From Gordius sp. MW1 (taxonomy: Eukaryota; Nematomorpha; Gordioida; Gordea; Gordiidae): 64,000 nucleotides of DNA. Shown in pieces: positions 1-9,864 of this stretch. Every line of letters starts with the position of its first letter. Positions within the stretch are counted from its first letter, which is position 1. The notes under the pieces are model-generated. The model did not search any database. It saw only the letters and a list, made by a program, of their open reading frames with translations, and was not told the origin of the DNA. A program made the translations under genes and the position numbers. Where the stretch lies: assembly GCA_964036665.1 (NCBI GenBank), contig OZ038529.1, positions 12,036,060 through 12,100,059 of the forward strand. The letters run 5' to 3'.

Positions 1-149
1 CTAAGAAGCAATTAATAGAAGGGTGATGAGTCTAATTGGATCGCATTCAACGATCTTATCGATGAGATAATTACTAAGGCCCATTATATCTTTAAAATAA
101 AAATTAATACAAACAAACCGCGAGCAGCAAAGCCACAGAATTTTGATGT

Positions 150-1630
150 ATCTAACCCTAAGGAAGTGCAGAGTCATTACAGGAAAAACCGGCGCACCAC
201 GAGTAGGAAAATCGTTTATGGCGAGCCACCGCGCTGCCAAATATCACCAATGGTAGTGGTAAACCATTTTTCCGCTATCTGGGGGGATCTAAAAGAAATT
301 GACACATCAGTGTACAATACCTGTGCTCACCCCACTCTTTCCATTACTTTCTTTTCCGAAGAAGTGTGTAAAAAGCTTCAGTGGAAAACTCTGCCCTCGG
401 CAACGATAAGATCTCTTATAAGCAATGGGCTAAAGTGGATCCGTGTTGCAAAATCCTTACACTAATATTTAACATATACTTAAGTTTAAAAAAATCCCCG
501 AAATTAGGAAACACGCTGAGACAATTCTCATATATAAAAAAGGGGACAGGAACTGGCGACCCATCACTCTAAGTAACACTTATACAAGCTATATACGGGG
601 TTGCTGATGCAAAAAGTCACAAGATAAATAGAGGGGAGTACTTGCGCCAGCAAAAAAGGTTTATTTACCGTATGATGGGGTTTTGGAGCATAACTACTGC
701 CTCCGAATAATGATGGATTCTGCAAGACTCAGCAATCAAGATATTTTAGTAGGATGGGTTGATTGGCGAACGCCTTCTCATCTGTTTCTCACCAAGCCAT
801 TTGTACCTCGTTGGTGGCAACGGGCATAGGCAAACAGGTCACAGCGATTGTCAAAGAGCTGTACAACGGCATCTCCACTTCCTTGCCGGCTCGCTGGGCA
901 AGATTAAGGTGCTATGTGGTATAGCAAGGATACCCTCTCTCTGGCATCCTCTTTGACCTTGTAGAGGCTACGAATTAAATTAAACGCGCTAATTGGAATC
1001 AAAAACCTTCTTTCGCACGCTACTTTCCCTTGACCCCGTCTAGGCGAATTCTAACACGTTACTTTAAATAGCCCCTCGCCTGTACTTAACCATCACGTTA
1101 TTTTTATTTTAATAGCCCCTCGCTTGTACTTAACCATCATGTTATTTTTATTTTAATAGCCCCTCGCTTGTATTCAACCATCGCCTGATTATTCAAATGA
1201 TAATGGGCTCGCGCAGCTACATAAACACAACCTTTAAAACTAACAGGATTATTATTCATTTTTTTTGCATATACTTTACACTACCAATAAACTCGATTAC
1301 TAAAGTATCTCTTCTAATTAATGAAATAACCACTTCAACCTCGCCATGGATCTGTTATTCGCGCTATTCAAAAAACACACAGCGAAGTGAAGGTATTAGC
1401 TTATGCTGATTATATTCTGCTACCCACTCTTCAGCCGTACTACAAGATGGCTTTAATACAATCGCAAACTTTACTAAACAAGCAAATCTCGAATTGATAT
1501 CAAATGTGCTACTCTGCATATAAGTGGCACTGGGTGCTAGAGGAGCCATCCCATCAACACACTTGGATAACCTATCAAATGTCTTAAAATGGAGACTCAA
1601 AGGATTTTTTTTAATGGTTAAAAAGTTCAC
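150..1630 (+). mobile_element. R2/NeSL-type LINE, reverse transcriptase portion (degenerate)
   Basis: Broken plus-strand frames read as a non-LTR reverse transcriptase. About 385-560 encodes a stretch like 'ENSALGNDKISYKQWAKVD', followed by a 'NWRPITLSNT'-like block near 550-580. Around 700-960 reads 'DSARLSNQDILVGWVDWR' and an 'IGKQVTAIVKELYNG' block that crosses frames. Near 1345-1430 comes 'LAMDLLFALFKKHTAK' and then, after a frameshift, 'VLAYADYILLPT', where the catalytic YADD has become YADY. The motif wording matches R2/NeSL-like elements with a restriction-like endonuclease. Frameshifts, stops and an internal tandem repeat show that the copy is dead. The endonuclease part resumes at about 2,811. 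Confidence 0.7.
1067..1182. repeat. 44-bp tandem repeat, about 2.6 copies
   Basis: Two full units (1067-1110 and 1111-1154) and a partial third start with AATAGCCCCTCGC and end in a T-rich tail. Units one and two differ at only a few positions. The array sits inside the decayed LINE, between its palm-domain pieces. Confidence 0.85.
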
Positions 1631-1699
1631 GAAACAAAGTTACATAAATAAGCGAAATACAAAAATAAAGACAAATACAAAGATCTATATCATTATCTT

Positions 1700-2310
1700 C
1701 TAAAATGGGCCATGAGTCAGCAAAGGATTTAAAGTTATATCGTACACAAGAATCCCTAGTTGTTGCCTGAGTAAAAAGGACGCAGAAATTTTAGATTTTG
1801 GGGAGCGTTTTCCGATTTCTTTAAAAAACCCCATTGCCTGTTTGCCAAAGGAACCGGAGTACGAGGCAACGACAGGGATAAAAATATTGGATGCCAAAAG
1901 GGCAAAATACTTTGTAGTTTTACGCCCTTCTGCTGTAGCGATAGGGTCGTGATTAAAATGGGAAGGGGCAAATAGGTCAATACAAGAAAATCGCATTTGA
2001 GGGATAGGCCACTTTGCCAGGGGACTAGAGAAGAGCCGTCAGGGCGCATCCTACCTTCAAGAAAAAGACTGACGGCTCAAGGATTGAGGGGATTTTTGCC
2101 TTTTTAAGGGCAGCTTGAATTAATAAATTAGCTTTGGTGTGCCTAACATATTTATATTTGTTTGGGCAGTGTAGATGGTGCCTAGCATATTTGTCTACAA
2201 CGGTAAGACAATTTTGACAATTAAATTCTCTGCTGTAACTAATCCCCAACCTTAAAACTATGGAATATGATAACTCAAAGTCTTCAAGCAGCATTCCCAA
2301 AAGTTTGCTG
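1700..2310 (-). mobile_element. 3' part of a second restriction-endonuclease LINE (degenerate)
   Basis: Minus-strand frames carry, in order, a Cys/His knuckle ('HHLHCPN' region near 2,190), 'LIQAALKKAKIPSILEP' near 2,080-2,130, 'RPDGSSLVPWQSG' near 2,010-2,045 and 'FKEIGKR' near 1,820. This order (knuckle, then an RPD motif) is typical of the C-terminal restriction-like endonuclease of site-specific LINEs. Several frameshifts separate the pieces. It lies antisense within the plus-strand R2/NeSL-type copy and so probably inserted into it. Confidence 0.6.
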
Positions 2311-2810
2311 GGATAGGCTTCAAATCACTCGTGACCGGAACCATCAAAAGCGAGGGACCTAAGGTTGTAATGCTGGCTATCATCGCTGCTCGATAAAAGG
2401 TAATCAACGGAGCGCGATACTAGTCCAGAATCCCAATCCTTTTGTCTCGTACTTTGAGGTTGAATTGTCTCGAGTGTGACATTTAAATTCCAAAGCTCCT
2501 AGGCTTGAGTTAGCAGAGGGTGGAAATCATGTTTTGTGAGATTAAAAAATTAAGTTTTGGACCGACTTAAAAGGGGAAATAAAAGCGGCTAGCGATATGC
2601 TGCTGAGAGGACGAATTCCTAATCCTCCAGATTTGGTTGGGAGGGATGCTTGAATCCAATTGTTAGTATTAAATTTTAAATTTTTTCTAATAAAGTGTTC
2701 AAAAAGCCTTCGTACGACTTTAAAACGTTGGGTTTAAAAATGCGCCAGATGAGCGAAAACAATGATTAATCTTTGAAATATTAAAATAGTTTTTGATTAT
2801 GTAAAATGTG

Positions 2811-3982
2811 AGCCATCCCATCAACGCACTTCATATTTGGAGAACCTATCAAATGTCTTAAAAATGGAGACTCAGAGGATTTTATTGGGAAGCTCATTGG
2901 ATTCGCCATCACGAAAGTCGACACAATCGAGGAGTTCAAAGTGGTGGCGGAAAAAATTCTAGCCTCAAATTAGCGCCTTGGCAAGAAGCTGACGCTTTGA
3001 AAACATTCTTCTACCCCTCATTAACACACTCTATGCGTTTAGAGTGCCTCCCTAAAACTAAATAGAAAGAACTAGACAAATTCCTCCGTCCTCAGTTGCG
3101 GGATATCTTCTTCCTCCCGGAGCGCTCCTCCGTGGATTATATGTTCGGCAAAACGGGGAGCTCTCGGATTCCAGGTAGCGGGCACTGACTCAGACCTTTT
3201 CATAGTAGATTCGGCTTTCAAGCTGCTTACCTCGAAGGATGAGCGCATAGGGGGCATGGCGAAAGAGGACCTTGATGCCTCGATCATGCGTAGAGCCAAT
3301 ATCAGTAGAAGTGAAATACCCCTTCCATCCGTTCTTGCTACCTGTCGGGCAGCAATGACTCTCCCTTCAACAACTCTAAATTCTCAATCTTAAATATGGG
3401 GACAGTAACCAGGAAGGCTTCGGCCCGACTGAAGTTGTCACGGGATTTTCGGCCGGAGGCCCCTTCAATATATGCGATAACTTACCATCGACCCACTCAT
3501 GCACAGAAAGCTAATTTACGCCTTCCGCCCCCAGGAACGGGATAAAAAATTCTTCGAATTAGTAGCTAATCCGGATCAAGGGAAGGTCATGGAATGCGTG
3601 GCAGCCCATCCAGCCAGCCATCAATTCGTAAAGGACGGGCTCTACACCAGGTTTGCCGATTGGCGTTTTATCCACCGCGCAAGGCTCAACCAGTACCCCT
3701 AAAGGGAGTGCCCATGAATAGAAACGCTGACAGAAAGTGTCGTAGATATGGGGAACATGACGAAACTCTCCCCCATCCCATGTTATGGATCACTGCATGA
3801 GATATTCCACGTCGTATACAAAACGTCATAACTTGGTCGTGGATCGCTTAAAGGAACTGGCTGCTCAAATATTCTCGATATTAGGAAAATATAAGACCGT
3901 AGATGACTCTCAGCTGCGCCCCGACTTGGTGATCACAAAGGGGGACTTCGCTATAATAATTGACGGAATCTCTTTTAAATAG
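2811..3982 (+). mobile_element. R2/NeSL-type LINE, C-terminal zinc knuckle and endonuclease
   Basis: Continuation of the plus-strand LINE. A 'DALKTFFYPSLTHSMR'-like thumb block lies near 2,990-3,035. 'GLYTRFADWRFIHRARLNQ' is at about 3,640-3,700. A CCHC knuckle (C-x2-C-type, near 3,738-3,796) is broken by a one-base frameshift. Then 'TRRHN/VVDRL'-like sequence leads to the endonuclease motif 'QLRPDLVITKGDFAIIIDG' near 3,910-3,970, where the RPD...D residues are catalytic in this family. It ends at a stop near 3,982. Confidence 0.7.
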
Positions 3983-5408
3983 GCAAAACGCATTACATAC
4001 AGCTGTTTTTATCTTACCACTATTTAATTATATTTCCCGCTATTATTTTTTAACTTCGTAATCATAAGCACACTTATTTAAAGTTCATTTTGACACATAA
4101 TAAATACTAATGTCCAATGCTATTGTCAATATTTGATTTTTGTTTAATATATTTTTAAATAATTATTTTGAAATGTATTTGTAGTGTCTTATAAAGGTAA
4201 AGCATGCTCGAAACAAATCTTATAATTTCTTTCAAATCGACTCCGAATCTTCCAATTATTATTCGACGAATATCGAATCAAATATTTTTTCAAAAAAGTT
4301 TCGAATTCGAATATCAACTATATTTGATTCGAAATCCACAGGCATAACTATAAAAATAAATTCACACATGGACTAAATCGTAAATGATTTATTATACCTA
4401 AAATAATGCAAAATATTTATACCTCTAATATCCCATAACGATAGGACCCATTGAGTTTAATTACATTTTTAAAATGGATGCCTTTATAAATTGTTGACAT
4501 TTTTAAGAATTTCCTACATTTTATAATAAAAAATATTTAGCGGGCCTCATCTTTGTAAATTATAAGGCTCGTGACGGGTTTTGGGCTGACTGTGCGCAAA
4601 TCTCTAAGAACGCGCCAAACGATAGTTGCTCTTACTTAGGAGGTGGAGGGACTGAAATATCAATTGGTGAGGGTTGATGGGTGCGGAGTGGGAGATGAGG
4701 GGAGTGTATGTCTGTGCAATATTAAGGGAAAGGGTAATAAAAGTGTTGGGTTGAATGACCGTGGCATACGGGAGTTGGTCATATAGAAGGAGGGGAAGGA
4801 TGTAGCGTAACGTTGGTTAGGTCAGGACAATGTTGAACAGGTCAAGACAGTTGTAACATTCGACAGGACAGTAACAAGTTTTTGTTAGCAGATGGGGCCT
4901 AGTTATGATACTTTTTTGCTCTCAGATTTTATTACTCTGGCCTCAACTAGCCTGCAGGGGTGGCTTGTGGCCCGACCCGGGCCCGAGAATTTCTGTGCCG
5001 AGCCCGGACAGGCCCCGGCCTGTCATAATTCAGCAGCAGTAGCCTTTAATCTTTTTAAAAACAATAAACAATTGTAGATAAATAATAAAAATGTTAAACA
5101 TTCATTCCTTTCGGCCTATTTTTCATCTACCATTAATATTGTGTTAAATAGATCAAAAGGGAAACCTACTTCTTATAGCTAAAAGGATCTAAAAGAATTA
5201 TATGCAGTTAAATTAAAAAATATGAACCAAGATGGAGTAGGCGTCATATAATGCTTGTAATATTCATAAATGTCATTAATTAATATAAAGTGTACTTGAA
5301 GGCTCGACACTAATTTTAAAAGATAATAAGATTAACAAAATGTTCAGACTTTAGGATTGCCAGTGATAAGTAGAAGCGATTTAATCCGATATTGCATTTG
5401 GTGATTTA
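3983..5408. other. AT-rich intergenic sequence with one GC-rich transposon-end-like patch
   Basis: No credible gene. The patch at about 4,950-5,030 is rich in GCCCGAGCCCGG-type words and carries a CTGCAGGGG motif. The same kind of patch occurs at the termini of the hAT-like elements at 38.4-39.8 kb and 43.7-45.3 kb, so it is probably a solitary end of that family. Confidence 0.5.
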
Positions 5409-5600
5409 TCTAATATATAAAATTCTCGTGTCACGGTGTTTGGTCCTCAACTCCTCCGAAACGGCTGGACCGATTAAGTTGGAAATATCTGCGAATGATT
5501 GGTAGGTCTGAGCCTAGGTTTTAAACTATATTCCAAATTTCTAAATGATAAGACGGTCAAGTTATTTAGCTTTATACGTTTAATAAAATGTCAATCAAAC
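5409..5600 (+). mobile_element. Helitron-like 5' end
   Basis: The block begins TCTAATATATAAAATTCTCG and continues through a 'GTGTCACGGTGTTTGGTCC' and 'CCGAAACGGCTGGACCGATT' wording. This recurs at the 5' ends of Helitrons in many animal genomes (recalled, not searched). I could not find the matching CTRR end with its hairpin, so the 3' boundary is open. Confidence 0.45.
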
Positions 5601-5954
5601 GCAACCTCATGACGTACTGAGTATCTATCGTGTTCTTTGCAAATTTGAATATACAGTTCTTTAATATATAGTATTTTGATTTTCTAGGACGTCATGCGTG
5701 TAGGTAGTGTAGTGTGATAAATTTAGGCATGTGCTGCGGAGAATGGAAAGTTTTTACGATTTGAAACATTAAATCAAAGTCATTTTTTTGCTTATTTTTC
5801 ACGTCAATTATTATTATAGGACGGTCGTGTCCCCTACTGCGTGGCTAAATAAATTTAAAAAATCTAATTTTGTCATTTTTTGCGCGTTACATAAAAAGAA
5901 AAATGAAAATACTTTTACAAAGTGCCCATAAATGTTGATATATCTCAGTTCTTC

Positions 5955-6260
5955 GGACCTCTAAGAAGGGCTCCGCCCCTAACTCCTAACAAGGTTATTG
6001 TCCTCGGTTCTTTGGTGTTAGGTAGCGCCCCCGGGCCCCGTGTTGTCTTTTGTTGAACCTTAACCTAAGCTCTTTTACACTTCGTTGAAAAACATTTCAT
6101 TTGCTGTGAAATTTAAGCAGGGGAGAAAAACAGACCTTATTGTTTGAGGGCTTGGCTACGTCCATACTTATACCGGTTGCTTTAAGTTTTATGAATTATC
6201 TGATAGCTTATTAACCAAAGTAATGCTTGTGGGAAATGCTTTTTTACGACCCCTCATAAT
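5955..6260 (+). repeat. Dispersed repeat, copy 1 (pairs with 7,010-7,260)
   Basis: Shares with 7,010-7,260 an ordered set of words: GGGCTCCG near the start, a CTCTTTT(A) block, 'ATTTAAGCA' and 'GGCTACGTC' followed by 'ATA.TGGTACC/TACCGGTT'. Both copies are in the same orientation and diverged. They bracket the LINE tail at 6,650-7,003. Confidence 0.5.
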
Positions 6261-6649
6261 ATCTCACTTCTTAATGCTGTATATCTAGGCATATTTTAAA
6301 CAAAAAGGGGGATTTGCTTAGGAAGTTAGGGGATATTCGCATGTTTCGGAAATAACCGAGATTCATGATGTTGCTCCGGGCGTTTCGGGTGCAAAAATAA
6401 AAATGGCTTTTCGCCTCGGGCCGGACTACTCATACAAATTAACGTAGGACAGTGGTCATTTTATGGAGCATTTTAAACCTGGCCTTGGGATTATTAAAAT
6501 ATTCAAATAAAGATAGAATACATGTGAACAACAAAGTGAGTTTAAAAAAACCTTATTTTTTGTCGAACTTACATTATGATAATAAATTAATTAAGGAATT
6601 AAAAATTGATTATTAATCATCGGCATTAAACACCAGGGAAGGAATGCTT

Positions 6650-7003
6650 ATAAAAGCCACGGAGATGAGAATTCTACGGTGGAGCTCGGCCTAAACTAAG
6701 CTCGACCATATGACGAATGACTTTCTCATGACAAAAATGAATATTCAACCTATGGCGGACATGATTAACGAAAATCGGCTAAGGTGGTATGGGCATATAC
6801 TACGAAGGACACTAATGACCTAAATCAAAAAGTACTGGACATGGAGGTACCGGAGAGGAAGAGGACGACCCGTGTCACGTGGAACGGGCAAGGCGGTAAA
6901 GTTCTGAAAGAGTAGGCAAGACATGGCACTCACCCGGTCAATAAGCAAGAAACTTAACCCCACGACCGTGGGACCAAATAACTGATAAAGAAGAAGAAGA
7001 TTC
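6650..7003 (+). mobile_element. RTE-like LINE, 3' tail (5'-truncated)
   Basis: Plus-strand reading recovers 'MADMINENRLRWYGH', the conserved C-terminal segment of RTE/BovB-like reverse transcriptases, then a 3' UTR ending ACTGATAAAGAAGAAGAAG. The same 3' end terminates the copies at 15,212 (minus) and 36,246 (plus), which fixes the boundary. Stops and frameshifts are present. Confidence 0.75.
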
Positions 7004-7009
7004 ATACAA

Positions 7010-7260
7010 AGGGCTTCACCCTTGTACCCCGGCTGGGGCTACCCCTCTAAACCTTAATCAAGGGGCTCCGACCCTATAACTCCTGTCTACTTGCTGTCTT
7101 TGTGTGGCCTTATTAGGCTCTTTTAAATTCGTATGGGAGCATCATTTTCTATGCAATTTAAGCAATAATAAAAATTAACGGAGGGCAAATTGAGGGTAGA
7201 GGGTCGGGCTACGTCTATAATGGTACCTGTTAGCTTAAACTAGACAATATATCAGCAAAA
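7010..7260 (+). repeat. Dispersed repeat, copy 2
   Basis: Diverged direct partner of 5,955-6,260, starting just after the LINE tail. It carries the same GGGCTCCG, CTCTTTTA, ATTTAAGCA and GGCTACGTC words. No coding potential. Confidence 0.5.
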
Positions 7261-8239
7261 CATGAAAACAATGAGACGCTGAATTGTAGTTTGCCCAAAT
7301 AAGTGAAAAGCTGGACGCGCTAAAATATGTTCAGGCGCAAAAATAAAACAGATTTTCAAGGCGGGTTGGGGTTTCGATTGAAGTCCGAAAACGGCCATTT
7401 GCCAGAATCGTGATTTTACGGTAGGACCAAAAATTAATAATGCCTAAAGAATTATTTAATTTGTAAATTGCCACAGGTTTGTTTTTTTATTAAAGGTGCT
7501 AAAACCATTTGACAGTATATTTATATAGGCAAAATGTGTAAAGCAAAGCAAAAAAAATTTGATGTTAAGTACTTTGCTTTATGTGTTTGTATTTTGTATT
7601 TAGCGTGTTAATTCTTCCTACATTGATCGAGGCATAACAGCATGCACATCACTTATAGTATTTTCTAGAAATAATGTATATAGCCAAACAACGTTTGCCG
7701 GGTCAGCTATATTATTATAAATTCGAACAACATTTGATGATTTATATCACTAAAAATAGTTAGAAACTAAAGATTCGAATTCGATTCCAACATGTTTAAG
7801 TTTTTTATATGACATTATAAATACATACCGGGCGGACCATTAAAAATTGGATTTTGCAGGTCTTTAGCCTCAATCCAAATAAATACTTAACATCAATTAA
7901 TAAAGGCAAATATAGTGGCCACGACCCTCGGTAATTTAGGTCCCGAGGGCAGCCAATTCCTCAAACAAATATCAAAATATATAACCTCCATTACACACGG
8001 TCCCAAAGAATTTTTTTACATCAAGCAGAAAATTACCATGGAAATTGCAAAATCCAATACAATCTCAATCCATGGCTCGATGCCAGCTCATTAATTTAAT
8101 ATATTTTAGCATGTAACATACACAATTATTTGGAAATTAACTTCTATCGATTTTAAAAAAACATATAAAAAATTTAGTTTTTTTTTAATTTTAAATTATA
8201 AAAATAAAAGTTATATCAATATAAAGTTATCTTTCTAAG
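7261..8239. other. AT-rich intergenic sequence downstream of gene 1
   Basis: No gene seen. Positions 8,045-8,160 resemble 50,763-50,850 in direct orientation (shared CCAATACAAT..C.ATCCATGGCTC and ATACACAA.TATTTG words), so it includes another dispersed repeat fragment. Confidence 0.4.
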
Positions 8240-8660
8240 CTTTTCGGCGAACTGTCTATAACTTCAGAATTTTTTTTTTTATTTCACCAACTTTCTGTAA
8301 ACACTCATTAAACACAACCCTTCAACCGATTTTTCGTTATCATACTACTCATAAAATATAACTTTTAAATTTAACATCACTTGTCTAAAGGCATAACTTA
8401 CATGATTTGCAAAATATTCGAATGTCCGTATATATTCAAATTTGGTCGGAAACAAATGGGTGATTACGAAACGCAACTAGTAATCTCTAATTAAATTCAA
8501 TTTTAATAATAAAAATTTAAAGTACATTAAAAATTTGTTAAGGAGTTTCTAAATCAATAAATGTTAGCTCTAAATGGGGGGGGGGCATAGGGCAATTTAT
8601 TTAAATTTCAACTCTATATGTATTATAAAAGAATTTCCATTTAGGGGGGCAGGGCAGCTG
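8240..8660 (+). repeat. Dispersed repeat, left copy of an inverted pair flanking gene 1
   Basis: Matches the reverse complement of 42,090-42,475 over about 400 bp. Shared words in the same order include CACCAACTTTCTGT, CATACTACTCATAAAAT, ATGATTTGCA, TTCAAATTTGGT, ATGGGTGATTA, GAAACGCAACTAGTAATCT and a G-rich run. The two copies sit just outside the two ends of gene 1. It is probably a non-autonomous transposon of unknown class. Confidence 0.7.
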
Positions 8661-8749
8661 CTCCCTAGCCCCGCCTACGTATATATTCTTCACATTATAA
8701 TATTAAAAGCCTCGATCATCAAGGCCAACGTGATCCAGCAATTAACTGA

Positions 8750-8755
8750 TTTATT
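8750..8755 (-). terminator. Candidate polyadenylation signal of gene 1
   Basis: AATAAA on the minus strand, about 115 bp beyond the stop codon of the last exon of gene 1. Position and sequence fit; no transcript evidence. Confidence 0.4.
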
Positions 8756-8871
8756 GTTCGACATGGCAGATTTTTTGTGTTAGAATATGATATCTAAAAA
8801 TGCCAATATTAAAAATGTGGATAAAAATGGTTCAGATTTGTTATAACATTTGAAGTTTTATCAAGGTAATT

Positions 8872-9864
8872 TTATAGTTTTTTGAAAAATAAGGGATTAA
8901 AGTATTTTTTATCCATGCTCTTTGATCGCGAGGTGTTTTTTTCCTTGCTTCTTTGCGATATTCGAGCGTACCAAGGTATACGTCCGGAAAATGTGGCATC
9001 TTGACCAATTACCACGCTGCTAGGCCTATCCTTCCTAGTCTCTACTGTTTGAAATTTATTATTGCTACTAATGTCCATATATTGGCGACGCTTTTCGTTT
9101 TGATGACCCTCTATGATTGCAATAGGTTTGTACAATGAATTATTCGAACTGTTGGGCTTTACCTTGTAACTAGTAGATTCAATAAAATTATTTGGCACAT
9201 GACTGATTATGTTAGTTGCTGAGGCATAAGTATTACTCTGCGTATGCTCAAAGCGCGTTTGTGAAGGTGAAAATATTCTTACCTTTTCTCTCTTCACCTC
9301 TCTCTCCTCCAACGCTCCCAAACTTCCATAAGTGTGCTTCATGCTTATTGGATAAATATTTCTATTTGTCGAGGCCATATTAATAGACTGGTTATTTTGT
9401 TCAAATGGTAAAACATTTCGACTGCGATCCTGAATCGATGTTCTGCGGGTGTCTATCATTGATTTGCTTAGGGCACTGTTATTAAAATTTTTATAGTTAT
9501 TATAGGATGAGATAAGGTAAGGTGAGGGGCTAGGTGCCATTTCCTTTTTGGTGTTGGACGATAAGGATGAGGCTTTTGCCGGTGGCTTCCAGGTTGGAAT
9601 TAAGTCATCGGATTTGCAAGACAGGTTTGAAAATGTTTCGGGGTTAATACTTGGGCTTGGTGATGGCTCGTGAAGCTTTTCAGTCGCTTCATGGTGATCG
9701 TATGATGCACTCATATATTTTTTTTGTATGGATTTAGAATTTTTCAGATTTAGGTCCGAACCAATACTCGAATTTATCTCACAAACTTTTGAAGCACCTG
9801 TTATGGATAAATTAATATTGTTAGCAATTTTGTGCACACTTCTTTCTTGAGCGGAAAAGTCTCT
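8872..9864 (-). CDS. Gene 1 exon 15, terminal (330 residues)
   Basis: The best phase-0 acceptor is ATGCTAAG|AGA GAC; TTTAAG 16 nt further upstream is in the wrong phase. It encodes a Ser/Asn/Pro-rich disordered region with basic-serine patches and ends 'SKSMDKKYFNPLFFKKL' before the stop. The ending is basic and aromatic. No known domain recognised. Confidence 0.8.
   Translation of the reverse strand, partial: RDFSAQERSVHKIANNINLSITGASKVCEINSSIGSDLNLKNSKSIQKKYMSASYDHHEATEKLHEPSPSPSINPETFSNLSCKSDDLIPTWKPPAKASSLSSNTKKEMAPSPSPYLISSYNNYKNFNNSALSKSMIDTRRTSIQDRSRNVLPFEQNNQSINMASTNRNIYPISMKHTYGSLGALEEREVKREKVRIFSPSQTRFEHTQSNTYASATNIISHVPNNFIESTSYKVKPNSSNNSLYKPIAIIEGHQNEKRRQYMDISSNNKFQTVETRKDRPSSVVIGQDATFSGRIPWYARISQRSKEKNTSRSKSMDKKYFNPLFFKKL

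Noticed and set aside
166..572. Small host proteins of 60-100 residues at the left edge.
   Set aside because: They are reading-frame pieces of a decayed LINE reverse transcriptase.
8953..9138. Plus-strand 61-codon frame.
   Set aside because: Antisense to gene 1 exon 15; composition and motifs belong to the minus-strand exon.
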